Assembly (NCBI GenBank): GCA_035578155.1
Contig: JAPWDM010000001.1
Span: forward strand, 81,325,561-81,389,560
Reading direction: 5' to 3'
From: Brachynemurus nebulosus
Taxonomy: Eukaryota > Arthropoda > Insecta > Neuroptera > Myrmeleontidae
DNA: 64,000 nt
Under the pieces are notes generated by a model. That model did no database searches. It was not told the origin of the DNA and was given only the letters and a program-made list of their open reading frames with translations. The stretch's first letter is position 1. Every line of letters begins with the position of its first letter. Shown piece by piece: positions 24,368 to 35,859 of this stretch. Both the position numbers and the translations under genes were made by a program.

Positions 24368-24999
24368 CAGCGGTTTCCAAACTGGGGGGCGCACAATGTT
24401 CACCAGGGGGCGCAGGTTAATTGCAAATATTGTCGTCGTTTTGATAAAATAATGGTTTTAAGAATAAGTGCTCAAACATAATTACCAAATAATGGACATT
24501 TTATATTAGGGAGTTACATGGGTCTTTTTTAGCAAAAAAAAAAAAAAAAAAACCACTATTTTTTCGATTTTTTTTACAATATAAGAAAATATAATTTATT
24601 TCAACTTTTGACATATCATTATATATTATTTTGAGACACTGTAAAAAGATTTTTATGAAAAACAAAAAAATTAAGTTATTGGTAGCTAGTTTTCGAAAAT
24701 CGCTGATTTTTCGCTGTAGGCAGAGTAACTCATAAAATTCTTACCTAAAATAAAGAACAAAATTTTTTCTATTAGTAGATGCTTATGGCTTGTACTTGAA
24801 CGAAAAGTTACTGTTTCCGTTCATTATATATTATTTTACAAGTAGAAAATCAACGAAAAATTTTTTGTTTATTTTTTTGTTTCAGTAAAAAAATAATTTA
24901 CGAATTGTTTATAAATTTTTTCAAGAGGGTGGGCGGCAGAGGTAAAATTTGTTATAAAGGGGGGGGGGAGCATTAGTACACAAAGTTTGGAAACCGTTG
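24368..24999. mobile_element. Non-autonomous hAT-type element
   Basis: 632 bp. Ends CAGCGGTTTCCAAACT and its inverse AGTTTGGAAACCGTTG (14 of 16 match), followed inside by G-rich and GGGGCGC-type sequence typical of hAT termini. Flanks TTGTTCAC (24360-24367) and TTGTACAC (25000-25007) form an 8-bp target duplication with one mismatch, as expected for hAT. No transposase ORF remains. Confidence 0.82.
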
Positions 25000-25199
25000 T
25001 TGTACACCAATGTCTAAAGAGTACTCAAAACTGAAATACTCCTAAAACTATCCATTTGGGTATCTATATTATGTATATAATCTATAATCAAATAAATAAA
25101 TTCTATCACTTATCTGTCTATACACAAAAAATAAATAAAAATTTGATTTGAATTTAAATAAAAATATTTTTAAATAATTTATTTATAATTCAGTAATGA

Positions 25200-25930
25200 C
25201 AGTCTACCATTTGTTTATCGAAATGGCGGAAACGGACGAACCATGATGAAACGAATATGTAAAATGAGCGAAAAAACGGACACTGAAAGCCATCTTACAG
25301 TTTGCGAGAAAGTACCATGATGTTCAATATGGCGCTATTTTAAATAGGTTTTATTATTTTTTCTATGGTTCCATCTGATAAATTATGTAGGGAATGGTTT
25401 GGAAGGTTTAATAGTGGTGATTTTAACGTTGAAGATAAGCCTCGCCCGGGACAACCAAAAAAGTTCGAAAACAAAGAATTAGAGGTATTACTCGATAAAG
25501 ATCCGAGTCAAACACAAGAACTTGCAGATACATTGGAAGTGACTCAACAAGCAGTTTTTAAAATCCGTGGGAATAATTCAAAAGCAAGGCAATTGGGTTC
25601 TTCATGAATCGAAACCTAGAGACGTTGAAAGGCGATTTTTCACTTGCGAGTAGTTGATTTAAAGGCAAAAGAAAGGGGCTTTTACGTCGGATTGCAACTG
25701 GAGATGACAAGTGGTAACCCCAAGAAAAAAAAATATTACACTATGCTTAGTCAATCGTTGCCATCGACCTCAACATCAATACCAAAGCCGAATTTTATGT
25801 AATTTTTTTTTTATTTTATTGAAAATCTTTTTGCTCTTTATTGCAAAATTTTTATGCGCTGAAATATTTAGTTTTATTTTTTTTAGCGTCAATATTTTGT
25901 GACAATTTTTAATAGTTGTATATTAAAATT
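25200..25930 (+). pseudogene. mariner transposase remnant
   Basis: The clearest block is about 25365-25607. It encodes REWFGRFNSGDFNVEDKPRP, GQPKKFENKELEVLL and TQELADTLEVTQQAVFKIRG, the second helix-turn-helix and linker region of mariner transposases. Downstream frames keep ESKPRDVERRFFTCE and GDDKW-like phrases but are broken by stops and deletions, and the catalytic DDD part is largely lost by about 25800. I saw no terminal inverted repeats. It is inactive and on the strand opposite to the host gene. Confidence 0.85.
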
Positions 25931-25996
25931 TTTTAGATTTTTGGTGTATTGTTTTAATAAATTTTTTTAGTAAATAAATAAATGTTAATAACTTGC

Positions 25997-26340
25997 CTAA
26001 GTACTCTCTGACTGCGGTCATACTTTACAATCTGATCCTTAATATGAACTTTATGACTGTTGGTTTGACGAACTGCAAGCAACGCGTGTTTACCGTGTGA
26101 TATATTACGTTGTTCAATTCGGTAGCGACAAGTAATATTACGTGGGTAAACACCGGGGTAGTTTGGTGATTGTATTCGACACGGGCGTCGATCACAATCT
26201 GTTAAAACTCGATCGCAGTATGTTCCTTCTTCTAATTTACCTCTCCAAATTACAACAGAACTGTTGCCGTAACGTAAACGTGCCTCGCTTCGACGTAAAA
26301 ATTTGTATGCCAATTTAAAATCAAAATTGTATCCAATACC
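25997..26340 (-). CDS. CUB-domain host gene, exon C
   Basis: A 344-nt exon, phase 0 at the acceptor (TTTCAG before GGTATTGG) and phase 2 at the end. It finishes CUB domain 1 (GIGYNFDFKLAYKF), passes a linker with RYGNSSVVIWRGKL, then starts CUB domain 2: TYCDRVLTDCDRRPCRIQSP, NYPGVYPRNITCRYRIEQRN. NSS, NIT and NIS are glycosylation sequons. The next exon requires a phase-2 end. The best donor is AG followed by GCAAGT, a GC-AG intron. A GT donor nine codons earlier (AA before GTATGA) also fits the phase and would drop the last nine residues. I prefer the GC donor because the retained residues read as continuous CUB sequence. Confidence 0.85.
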
Positions 26341-26341
26341 C

Positions 26342-26816
26342 TGAAACAAATGATTACTCAATAAATATAGAAATTAGACAGAATCAATTAGAGCAATGAA
26401 AATAATTATTGTATAATTAAATTAGAGAACGTTATCTAAAATAAGAGACTTCACATATCAAAGTATACAAGCTATACTAACAATAATCAGTTTCGGTTAC
26501 GGATATGTAAAAATATCGAATAATATTTCAAATAGGTTACGATTACGGAAAATTGCTTTTAGTGAACTTTCTTTTAGATGAAAGATGAAAATTGCATCAA
26601 AGGAGAGTGAACGTCAAACACGAAACAACGAAAATCTATCGAAAGCAGCAAAAAGAACGAAAGTTGTCTGTAATTATCCGCGTACTGTACTACACTTTAC
26701 CCCTGTACTTTATCTCCCTTATTATTTAGTTTTGGAAAGAACTTTACATGAAAAGGTACCATTATTTTTGAAAGTACTATCAGCTCTAACAATTACGGTA
26801 CATAATTGTGGATCAG

Positions 26817-26859
<43 letters not shown>

Positions 26860-28590
26860 CGGTGCAAATTTAAGAAGTACGTAAAATCGAAAGATCAGGG
26901 GCGTCGGCAAACTTTTACGTGGGGGGTTGGTAAATATTATTTATCTGAATTTATTTAAAACAAAACTATTCTAAGAAACAATTCACATCTAAAATTTGGT
27001 TGTATAGATAAACGGAACTGAATGTTATATTAATGAATACACGAATGCTGCGCAAAGCGGTATACCAAAAAATGTTTGTCTCTTTCTATGTTACTACAAG
27101 TATAGCATATATAGGATGTTCAAAATATACACATATATAGATATACACATAAAGGCAATAAAGGTAGCATAAGTGTGATATTCATGTTATGATATCGTTT
27201 CTGAGAAAAAACATCGTGAAAAACGCACATATTTTGTTCAAAACTAAATATGTATTTAATTATCTAATATATTAATTTATTATTTTGTATAAAAAATACA
27301 TAAACATATGACAATTTGAAGATTTGAAAATAATATGTACATATGTGACTAAAAGTCTATCAATTAATGTTTAAATAAATCAGACTATACATATGACATA
27401 TCTTACATGAGGATATATAAATTATGTACGTATTTCTTTTATTTAAAAAGTTGCATTATAATGATATCATTTTTGTAAGTAAAAATTTTGAATTCAAATA
27501 TCTAAAGGAACAACTGTATAACACTACATTTTAGCAAAAAAAACTTGTGATAAGGTAAACAAATAACGTTCCATCTCTTTCTCTGTATTCAGTTTGTGAA
27601 GTAACTTTATTGCGAAGAAAACGTGTACAAGTAGTGACTGTTAGAAAACTAGCAAAAATGTCGAAAAACCAACTTCATCGAATTCATCAGCGTAAAAGAC
27701 GCCAAATAGCGGAAGCTGAAAAAATTCTAGAATATTCTACTCATCAACTAGCAGAGATATCAATAAACAGACTTCACTATTGAATTGGTTACTAAAAATT
27801 AGATTAAGCAGCGCAATTTGACTAAAATTCTAGAATGTTCTATTCGTCAGCTAACAAAGATATCGAAAAACCGGTTGCAACATTTAATTGGTCATCAAAA
27901 AAAAAAAGACGAAGTATCACATTTTGATAAATGTTCTGGAATATTCTATTTTGGCTGACGAATAGATCATTCTAGAATATAGTTACATTTAGTTTATATT
28001 AGTTTAATTTTGGTTGGATAGTTAAATGATGTAATCAATTTTTCAATATCTTTGCTACTTGACAAATATAATATTCTAGAACATTTGCCAAAACGTGCTA
28101 TTTGGTCTTTTTCTAGGTGACCAATTCAATGGCGACTTCTATTTTTGAGTATCTTTAGTAGTTGATGAAAAAAATATTCCAAAAAAAATGGTCAAGATAT
28201 CCTATTTGGCCTCTTTTTCAACGACCAATTAAATGCTGTAATTGATCTTTTGATACCTTTGCTAGTTGACAAATAGAATATTGTAGAATTTTTTTCAAAC
28301 TGTGCTGCTTAATCTCATTTTTAATCACAAGTTCAATAGTGAAGTTTGTTTTTTGGTATCTCTGCTAGTTGATTATTAGAATATTCTCGAATTTTACGCT
28401 ACTCATTTTGCATTTGCAATTTGCATATTACGTATACAGAATACGTGCATATATGTGCAATGAAATTTAAAAATTTTTAGTCTATGAGACCCTGATACAA
28501 TATTACCCACGGCTTTGACTCTGACTTGGTACATAAACTTTCACCAACACAGATAAACGATAACAGATCTGTGAGAGGAGAACCCCACTA
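26342..28590. other. Intron B: microsatellite and inverted cluster, no gene
   Basis: AT-rich sequence. (TA)n runs at 26820-26855. From about 27650 to 28410 there are several units of about 115 bp sharing ATTCTAGAATATTCTA, CAACTAGC-GA-ATATC and GGTCATCAAAAA phrases. Those before about 27960 are in one orientation and those after in the other, giving a clustered palindrome. No transposase or ORF is seen. Confidence 0.5.
27650..28410. repeat. Clustered inverted repeat units of about 115 bp
   Basis: Forward units near 27730-27960 and reverse units near 27960-28400 share ATTCTAGAAT(A/G)TTCTA, GATATC-AAAA-C and AATTGGT-A-C-AAA phrases. The arrangement is tandem within each half and inverted between halves. 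It may be a fold-back element with repeat-built arms, as at 7713-9455. Confidence 0.55.
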
Positions 28591-30865
28591 ACAAGGAGAT
28601 GCACCCAGAGTGAAATTCGGGATTTTTATGAAATTTCACTGGTGTGTAGTATAGGTAAAAATAAGGGACCCGTATTTTTTTATCGGCCATCGTCCACGTT
28701 TACGGGGTGAAACCAGCCCCTAAACTTGGGGGTTCAAATCGTATTTCATAAGATATCTTGAAAATTATAAGAGATACAGGAAAACTTTAAATTGATGAAA
28801 TGTTACTTTTTGAAACACCTGTTCACTTGTATAGGTTAAACCAGGGCTGGGTTCGTAAGGGGGGCTGGAGGGGTGAAAATGGGGGGTAAATTTTCTTGCA
28901 CAGCCTGAATGGTTCAATGTATCAAATTTTTGCCACTATAAATAGAAAGTGCACCAAAAATTAGGGGATACGTGTTTTGCGTTTTTTCGAAATATGTGTG
29001 GTTTTTAAGCCATTTAAAGAAGAAAAAAATAGGGTAGATTATATTGCATTATTATTGATTGAAAATACGTTCTATATTTTTTTATATTTATGTTTATTTT
29101 CATCATGAAAATGTGTTTTTTTACTTTCCGATAATGATTCATATATTTTTCAGTACTAACTTAATTGGTAATTCAACCATGTGTACATTTGGTTACTCAT
29201 ATTCGATATTTTTTATACCTATTTTTGCGAAAGTTAAAGTTCTCTGGTGTGGCTGTGTTAATGAATGCTCGAGAAGAAGCAGGAACCTCTTTCATGTACT
29301 GTTCAGGTGCTTTATAATAAATTTTTCGATTTGGAAAATGTGATTGACACTAAAAAACATACAAAAAAGAATAAGAAAAATAGTTTGAATGCTGAAAAAG
29401 AAAAAATTTTGGGGACAGGTCTACCCACACTGTCAACTTCCAATTGGGTGTCCTTAAAGACTAGAGACTACTGTACATAAATAATTCTTTTTCCATTTCG
29501 GGCAACTTCTCCCCTGGGTTCCCGATAGAGGCTTTGCCCCTTGCACCATACCGGGGGCTTCGCCTTCTGTACCTAAGGGTGGGGCTCCACTCTTATCAAA
29601 CAAATGATAACATCATTTGTTCTCAAGATATGCGAGACAAAATATATTTCAAAAACAGTTTCTAATTTCGTTTTTTTATCTTTTTTTTTTTCAAATTTTA
29701 TAATAATATACTGGCGTTTTCAACATCAAGGAAGGTCCTTAGGCCATTATATAATAATGTTATGGTAAAAAATCCATATAATCTGTTATCTTAGTAAAGT
29801 TAATTCTGTTTTTTTACCACAAAAAAGAAACCGCTAATCCGAATTTGCTGAAAACTTTATCCGGTCTTCATTTTTTGATTACGCATCTAATGAAATTAGT
29901 CCGGAGTTGATATCATCATTTGTTCTCGAGATATGCGAGACGAAAAAAAATTCACGAACGAACGAACGAACTAACGAACGCATGTATAGACATCACGCTA
30001 AAAACGATGGATTCGGATTCTAGTGACCTTGAAACGTGGAGATATGTCAAAATTAGCGATTCGCAAAATCGGACCCATTACAATAACTTCCTATGGGAAG
30101 TTAATAAACCGCGTTTATTTGGTTAAAAACGAATTTGTAAGAAGATAAAGGCAGCTGTTGAATGGAAGATTATTGCTTCTTGTCGAACATTCATTAAAAC
30201 TTGCAGACCAGAGAGCTTTCGCAGAAATAGGTATAAAAAATATCGAATATGAGTAGGGAACCAAATATACACATGGCTAAATTACCAATTAAGTAAGTAC
30301 TGAAAAATACATAGATCATTATCGGACAGTAAAAATTTACATTTTCATGATGAAAATAAACATAAAAATAAAAAAATATAGGACGTATTTGCAATCAATA
30401 ATAATACTATATAATCTACCCTATGTTATTCTTCCTTATATGGCTTGGATACCACACATATTTCGTAACATATTTCGTAAACACGTATCCCCTTATTTTT
30501 GGTGCTCTTTCTATTTATGGTGACAAAAATTTGATACATTGAACCATTCAGGCTGTGCAAGACAATTTACCCTCATTTTCACCCCTCAAGCCCCCATTAT
30601 GAATCCAGCCCTGGTTTAACCTATACAGGTGAATAGGTCTTTCAAAGAGTAACATTTCATCGATCTAGATTTTTACTCTATCTCTTACAGTTTTCGAGAT
30701 ATCTTAAGAAATACGATTTGAACCCCCAACTTTAGGGGCTGGTTTCACCCCGTAAACGTAGACGATGGCCGATAAAAAAAATACCGGTCTCTTATTTTTA
30801 CCTATACTACACATCAGCGAATTTTCATCAAAATCCTGAATTTCACTCTGGGTGCATCTCCTTGT
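28591..30865. mobile_element. LTIR-family element, complete, with nested insertion
   Basis: The left end ACAAGGAGATGCACCCAGAG and right end CTCTGGGTGCATCTCCTTGT are complements. The inverted arms extend roughly 750 bp (28591-29340 and 30104-30865) with good similarity throughout, for example the paired CCAACTTTAGGGGCTGG and ATTTTGGTGC phrases. The centre is almost entirely the inserted element at 29411-30103. There is no ORF. The element class is unknown: long arms, no clear target duplication. Confidence 0.75.
29411..30103. mobile_element. TTAACTTCC-type insertion, copy B
   Basis: Reverse-orientation relative of 4296-4963, from GGGGACAGGTCTACCCACAC to CTATGGGAAGTTA. The window start (positions 50-75, GAAAAAAATAAACCGCG) shows the same LTIR sequence without the insert, so the boundaries are well defined. 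It contains GAACGAACGAACGAAC and a repeated GAGATATGCGAGAC phrase. Confidence 0.68.
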
Positions 30866-30919
30866 AAGTCGCTGGCATCACTAGGTAAAATCGTAGTACC
30901 TACCATTGGATGTCCACTG

Positions 30920-30920
<1 letters not shown>

Positions 30921-31004
<84 letters not shown>

Positions 31005-31023
31005 GTGTATATATATATATATG

Positions 31024-31084
<61 letters not shown>
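30921..31084. repeat. (TA)n microsatellite, about 164 bp
   Basis: Near-perfect TA dinucleotide run with interruptions ACGTGTATA and ATGTATATAAT in the middle. ORFs of alternating Ile-Tyr here are artefacts. Confidence 0.97.
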
Positions 31085-31087
<3 letters not shown>

Positions 31088-32357
31088 TGTTTTTTGAGAG
31101 TTGCCATTTTTATTACAGCTAAACCGTTGACTTAATCGAAAAATTGTTCAAATAAGAGTTGTAGATATCGACGGGGGTAACCGATTGCTGTAGTCAAGAG
31201 CTTTACTTTATAGCTCTTATGGCTTTCGAGCTATGATACAAACTTATAGATTTTGAAATGAGACTATATGTCAATCTTTCGATAGAATTGATCTAATGCA
31301 TCAATTAAAAACATATATAAAGAAAACAGATTTTTTACCCAAGTTTATTTTTTAAAATTTTTCTTTAATTTATCAATTTGGCGGTAAAAATACGCATACA
31401 TTGTATTTGCGGCTACTTCAACCGACAGTGTTCTGGCCAGTTAACATTTCTATTATATCCAAGAAAAGAACCTTTTTCACTATGATCTCTGTCATACAAA
31501 TGGTAGTCATTCAGATTTCGGAGTATAGGTGGCGGGCTCATGATGATCATACAGATGAAGTTTTTAACATTTTTGCATAATAAAATCAAATTACTTTAAG
31601 ACTAGCATTTAAAATAATTTAAAAGGAACTTGAAGTTATTCATTAATTTACTGAAAAATATATTTATTTATTTATTTATTTATATTATATTTATATAGTA
31701 TTTTCTTTTTATTAAAAACCAAATTAAAAAGGAAAAGTTTATTCACAAAAAACATTTTCTTTGAAAATACTTGAAAAGTATGTTTAGACGCCTATATGTC
31801 TGTCAAACAGTGATTTTTCAAAAAAACTTTTTTTTATTTTTCAGTGAATTAAAACTGAAAATTTATTTCCTTATTGTACTTAGTAATCATTTTTATATGA
31901 TAATTTAATCTATTTAATAATTTTAATTTCCAATGGAAAACGTAATAACCGTTTAATTTTTCATTACTACAATGATTAAAATGGCAGCCATATTGAACTA
32001 ATATCTTTTTAAATTACGAAAATCCTAATCGTTTGCAAGCACTTGAGTACGAAATTTAAAAGTGTCATTTTTAAAACGTAATTACTTAAAAATATAAGAC
32101 AAAACAATGAAAATTTGAGTATTATTGGTAGGTTTGAATCATAAACAAATTTTGGATAACTTTTAAACATACGTTTCCATTTAAAAACTATAAGTTTGCA
32201 TCATAGCTCGAAAACCATAAGAGTTATAAAGCTCCTGACTATGGCAATCAGTTGCCCTCGTCGATATCTGCAGCTCTTATTTGAACAATTTTTCGATTAA
32301 ATCAACGGTTTGTTTGGCTGTAATCAGAATGGCAACTCTCGAAAAACTCACGCTGTA
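31083..32357. mobile_element. TIR element beside the (TA)n run
   Basis: Arms of about 165 bp (31083-31250 and 32188-32357) are inverted copies: GAGAGTTGCCATT, ATTGTTCAAATAAGAG, GATATCGACGGGGG and TTTCGAGCTATGAT recur as complements at the right. The ends abut TA-rich DNA, fitting insertion at TA. The centre has no ORF, apart from short TTTA tandem repeats near 31670. Confidence 0.72.
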
Positions 32358-33728
32358 TATGTATATTCTTTAGAAACTTTAATTCGTTTAAGAAGGGAGT
32401 TCACGCTAGAAACAGCTAATAAACTAATTTTTTTGAATCTCGTTTTTTGTTTTTATTTTGTTCTGTGATTCTTTACAAACACGGTGATATATAAAACATG
32501 GCCAAAAAAATTTTTTTCAAGTAGAAAAATATTTATTTGTGAGCCCAGTTCCTGCTCCTTTACAGACAGCGCTCGTCCCCCCCTCCTCTCGATTTGATCA
32601 GTAATATTTAATTTTGATGTGTACATGAGTTACAGTATGCATTAAGATAATGTTCTTTTATTTGTATGCCTTTGTGGACGTTTTAATAAACAGTGAGTAA
32701 ACCGCTTCTTTTGTTATTATTTTTGTTTTTTACCGTTTCCCAAAAGTTGTGTCTTTCCCGACAAGGAAAATCATATCTCAAGTTCTAGAAAAGATAGAGA
32801 CTTAATTTTTTTTAAATTTTGTTCATAAACATATTGCGCATAAAGTGGAGTATGCTTTTTCCGTTTGAACAATTGTAACTATTTTTTACATTTTTTTTTT
32901 ATAATAAAAATTGGGTTTTATAATTTTTAGAAGTTTGGGATTACAATTTTATAGTTAATTTTTAAAATGACCTGAAACCCATACTCAGCTTTATGAACAG
33001 GTCCTTTAGGAATAAAATAATGAAAAAATATTTAAAAATATTCATTACTTTTTGAGATATGGCGCTATGGCGTTCCTTGTAAACGTTTAAAAACTTGTGA
33101 AAAAGGGCCCCCTCCCCCCATAGGGAAGAGTAATGAATGTTTCAAAAACAAAATTGTCTATTCGAAACCCTCATTTGTCTATTATATTAAAAAATAAAAA
33201 TTAACAAATCCAAAAATCATTCTTTAATCTTTAGAATGCTCTAATACACCAACCATATTAAAACTCAAGGATGCCTACACCCGCGGAAGGGGCGGGGGGG
33301 TGTGGCCCCTCCTGGTTTCTAGGGAAAGGATAAAATATATAAATCTTTATCTTTGATTCTTTGTTGTTTTTTTTTGCTCGGAAAAAAGAGGAAATTACTA
33401 AATTGAATTATTATTTAAAATAATTTAATTTATTTTAATACTTACAAAAAATTACTAAACATTAATTTTTTTGGGGGGGAAAAAGAGGAAATTTTATGAC
33501 TACTTACAAGTCGCCATTCGTCATCCAAAATATTAAAAATTTTCCTTACGCGCAATGCTACCCGCTCCCCATACAAATTTTCATACGGGCGCCCTTGTTG
33601 AAACTTAAATTATTTAAAATTCGTTCTTAAGAAGATATAGACAGTCGTTATAGTCATATATTTTTAGTTCTAATTTTCAAAGTGGTGTTCTGCTACAATA
33701 TAGTAATGTTTACATAGGGTTGTTATAC
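32358..33728. other. Intron B, no gene seen
   Basis: AT-rich with some C/G homopolymer tracts (32575-32586, 33107-33120, 33285-33300). No repeat pair or ORF is recognised. Confidence 0.4.
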
Positions 33729-33929
33729 CTGTTGACTGAGACGATCTAACTGTAGTGTAACATTTAGTGATGACGCTTCGCTATAATAGACAGTGTACCC
33801 CCACGCACTGCCACACCACTGACCACCAGATGCTGGGCGACCGATTTCGTGGATACTCATATAACCATCTGGACAACCTGCTGTTGTAAAGGATACAAAT
33901 TTTCCAACGGTGAAAGTGTCAAATGTCAG
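33729..33929 (-). CDS. CUB-domain host gene, exon B
   Basis: Phase 0 to phase 0 exon of 201 nt (67 codons) between a TTTTACAG acceptor and a GTATAA donor. The peptide runs from LTFDTFTVGKFVSF to LQLDRLSQQ and contains CPDGYMSIHE and WCGSAWGYTVYYSE, which supply cysteines 3 and 4 of CUB domain 1, plus an NVT glycosylation sequon. It lies 21.1 kb downstream of exon A and 7.4 kb upstream of exon C; both phases agree. Composition is clearly richer in G+C than the surrounding intron, as expected for a constrained exon. Confidence 0.85.
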
Positions 33930-34081
33930 CTGTAAAATATAAAATAATAAATTATACATTTCAAATAATAAAATTATATTATACTTGATTTATCTTTCGT
34001 TTACCGTATTTATTTATATTTAAAAGTATTTAATAGCACTAACAAGGAAAATTTCTCTCCAATTTCGATAATACTGAAATA

Positions 34082-34329
34082 TGAGGGGCTCAGAACTGTA
34101 GTGGTGTAAGTCAATTTTTTCAAGATTGAAGATATTGTGAAATTATTGTTATTTAACCGGATCTTTATTCAGTGCCAAAACGACAAAGTCATTACTTATA
34201 CAATAAAGGCGGTAGAGACTATTATTTTATTATAGTTCCATATACTTATTATGCTTCACTCAAACTTTAACGTTAAATAACTTAAAACAACATATTTTGA
34301 CTTACACCACTATAGTTCTGAGCACCTCA
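34082..34329. mobile_element. 248-bp MITE with TA target duplication
   Basis: Ends TGAGGGGCTCAGAACTGTAG then TGGTGTAAGTCA, mirrored at the right end (TGACTTACACCACTATAGTT, CTGAGCACCTCA). About 32 bp of TIR, flanked by TA on both sides. It is probably a Tc1/mariner-type MITE in intron A. Confidence 0.83.
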
Positions 34330-34331
34330 TA

Positions 34332-35859
34332 TGTTGCTTTTTGTTGAAATGTAAGAGCTACATATTTTTTTTTTACCGGCGAAAATATAGCTTGAACAAA
34401 CGAAAACATGTATACCAAAGATCAGCCGACGAAAGACTGTACAGGCTGCTACTCAAACTGAGGAGAAGCATAGTGGGAAGGTGATGAGAAAGAGAAAAGT
34501 TATGATTCAGCTGTCATTGGACAAAACTGAGGAAAAAATTCTAGCCTCCTGACTAAATTTATGGATTATCTGTTAATAAATGTTATACCTAATACATTGT
34601 AACAGATGATATAATAATATTCTATACAGATATGGCACTGTATTATCTGTAGTTGCTCATTATATACGAACTTACTCTCTTTGGATTTAAAAAAAAAATT
34701 AAAAATTGCATCTTTCAAAGATGTTCGCTACCAAATAATAACTTTTGGTATGATGTAATATCCTAATCAAAGTAAGTTATCTTGAAAATAGATCCACTTT
34801 ATCATTTTTTTTTAATTTCTTAAAAACTATAAGTTGTAGGCAAAAAGCAGTTATTTTCAGAATTAAAGATCATCAAATTTTTTACAAAAAGGGTCCCATT
34901 CATTTTTGCTGTATCTTTGATAGTTTCTGAGATAATTTAATTCATACCCGATAAGCCAATGGTAGCGCCTTTCAATCAATACAGCAACATTTGAACAGTA
35001 GAATATAAATAACATGTCGCCTTACTGCAACAAATATATGACACAAAAATATTTAAGTGGAAATTTCGGAAAAACTGACTAATCTATGTATTTTGCTATT
35101 ATACCGTTTTATTGTTCATGAAATAAGTGGTAAGTCGTACCAGTTTGAGCCAGATTCTAGGTACAGTTTTTTTGTTAATGAACAGATAATTTTTTTTTTT
35201 TTTTTTGTAGTATTAAAGACTTCTACCTGCATGAAATATTATATTTTGGTGACAATTTCGGGCAAGTGGCTTGTAATGAATTTTTGATTGTTATGCTATT
35301 CTATTGTATATTGCGTAGTTAATAATCCGAAGTAATTTCGATCAGAAGGTGTTTATAATTGTTTGGCAATCAGCAGCCAAAAAGTTGTTCTTTGAAATTG
35401 TGGCGAAACGACCGTTTCCACCACAATTAAACTTCATAATTACACATTAAGTGTAAACAATTTTATTAAATAACTAATTACGCAAATAATTTTCTGAATC
35501 ACAATTTCTCCTTTTTAAATACGGTATTGATATAGTCGTGTCCAACCCTGTTTCAAAAAAAGAATGAGAATAATTCCTCTAGTACCATCGAGTAGAATAA
35601 TACCGATTCTCTAGATCGGTCTAGAACATTCGACAGCCATTTTGGTTGACCGATTGTTGGTTCATTTTTGTGTTAATTCATATTCATTCGGTTTCCGACT
35701 TTCAAGCACTGTGCAACTGTTCAATTGATAAATTTTCTTCAATTTCATAATTTTTTTTTTAATGTGTGCTTAAGTTAAAATATTGGGCGGCGATGGGTGG
35801 TGCTGATAGGAACGGCGCGTTATTGCTTAGGTTTCTTAATTAATTTAATTCGGCTACGG
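34332..35859. other. Intron A, no gene seen
   Basis: AT-rich. A region near 35050-35410 shares phrases with 41290-41500 (GGCAATCAGCAGCCAAAA, a run around CTATTATACCGTTT), marking a dispersed repeat of unknown type. Confidence 0.4.

Noticed and set aside
30814..31122. ORFs of alternating Ile-Tyr on both strands, also at 26585-26910, 39108-39371 and 53142-53427
   Set aside because: They are translations of (TA)n microsatellites with no other protein sequence.
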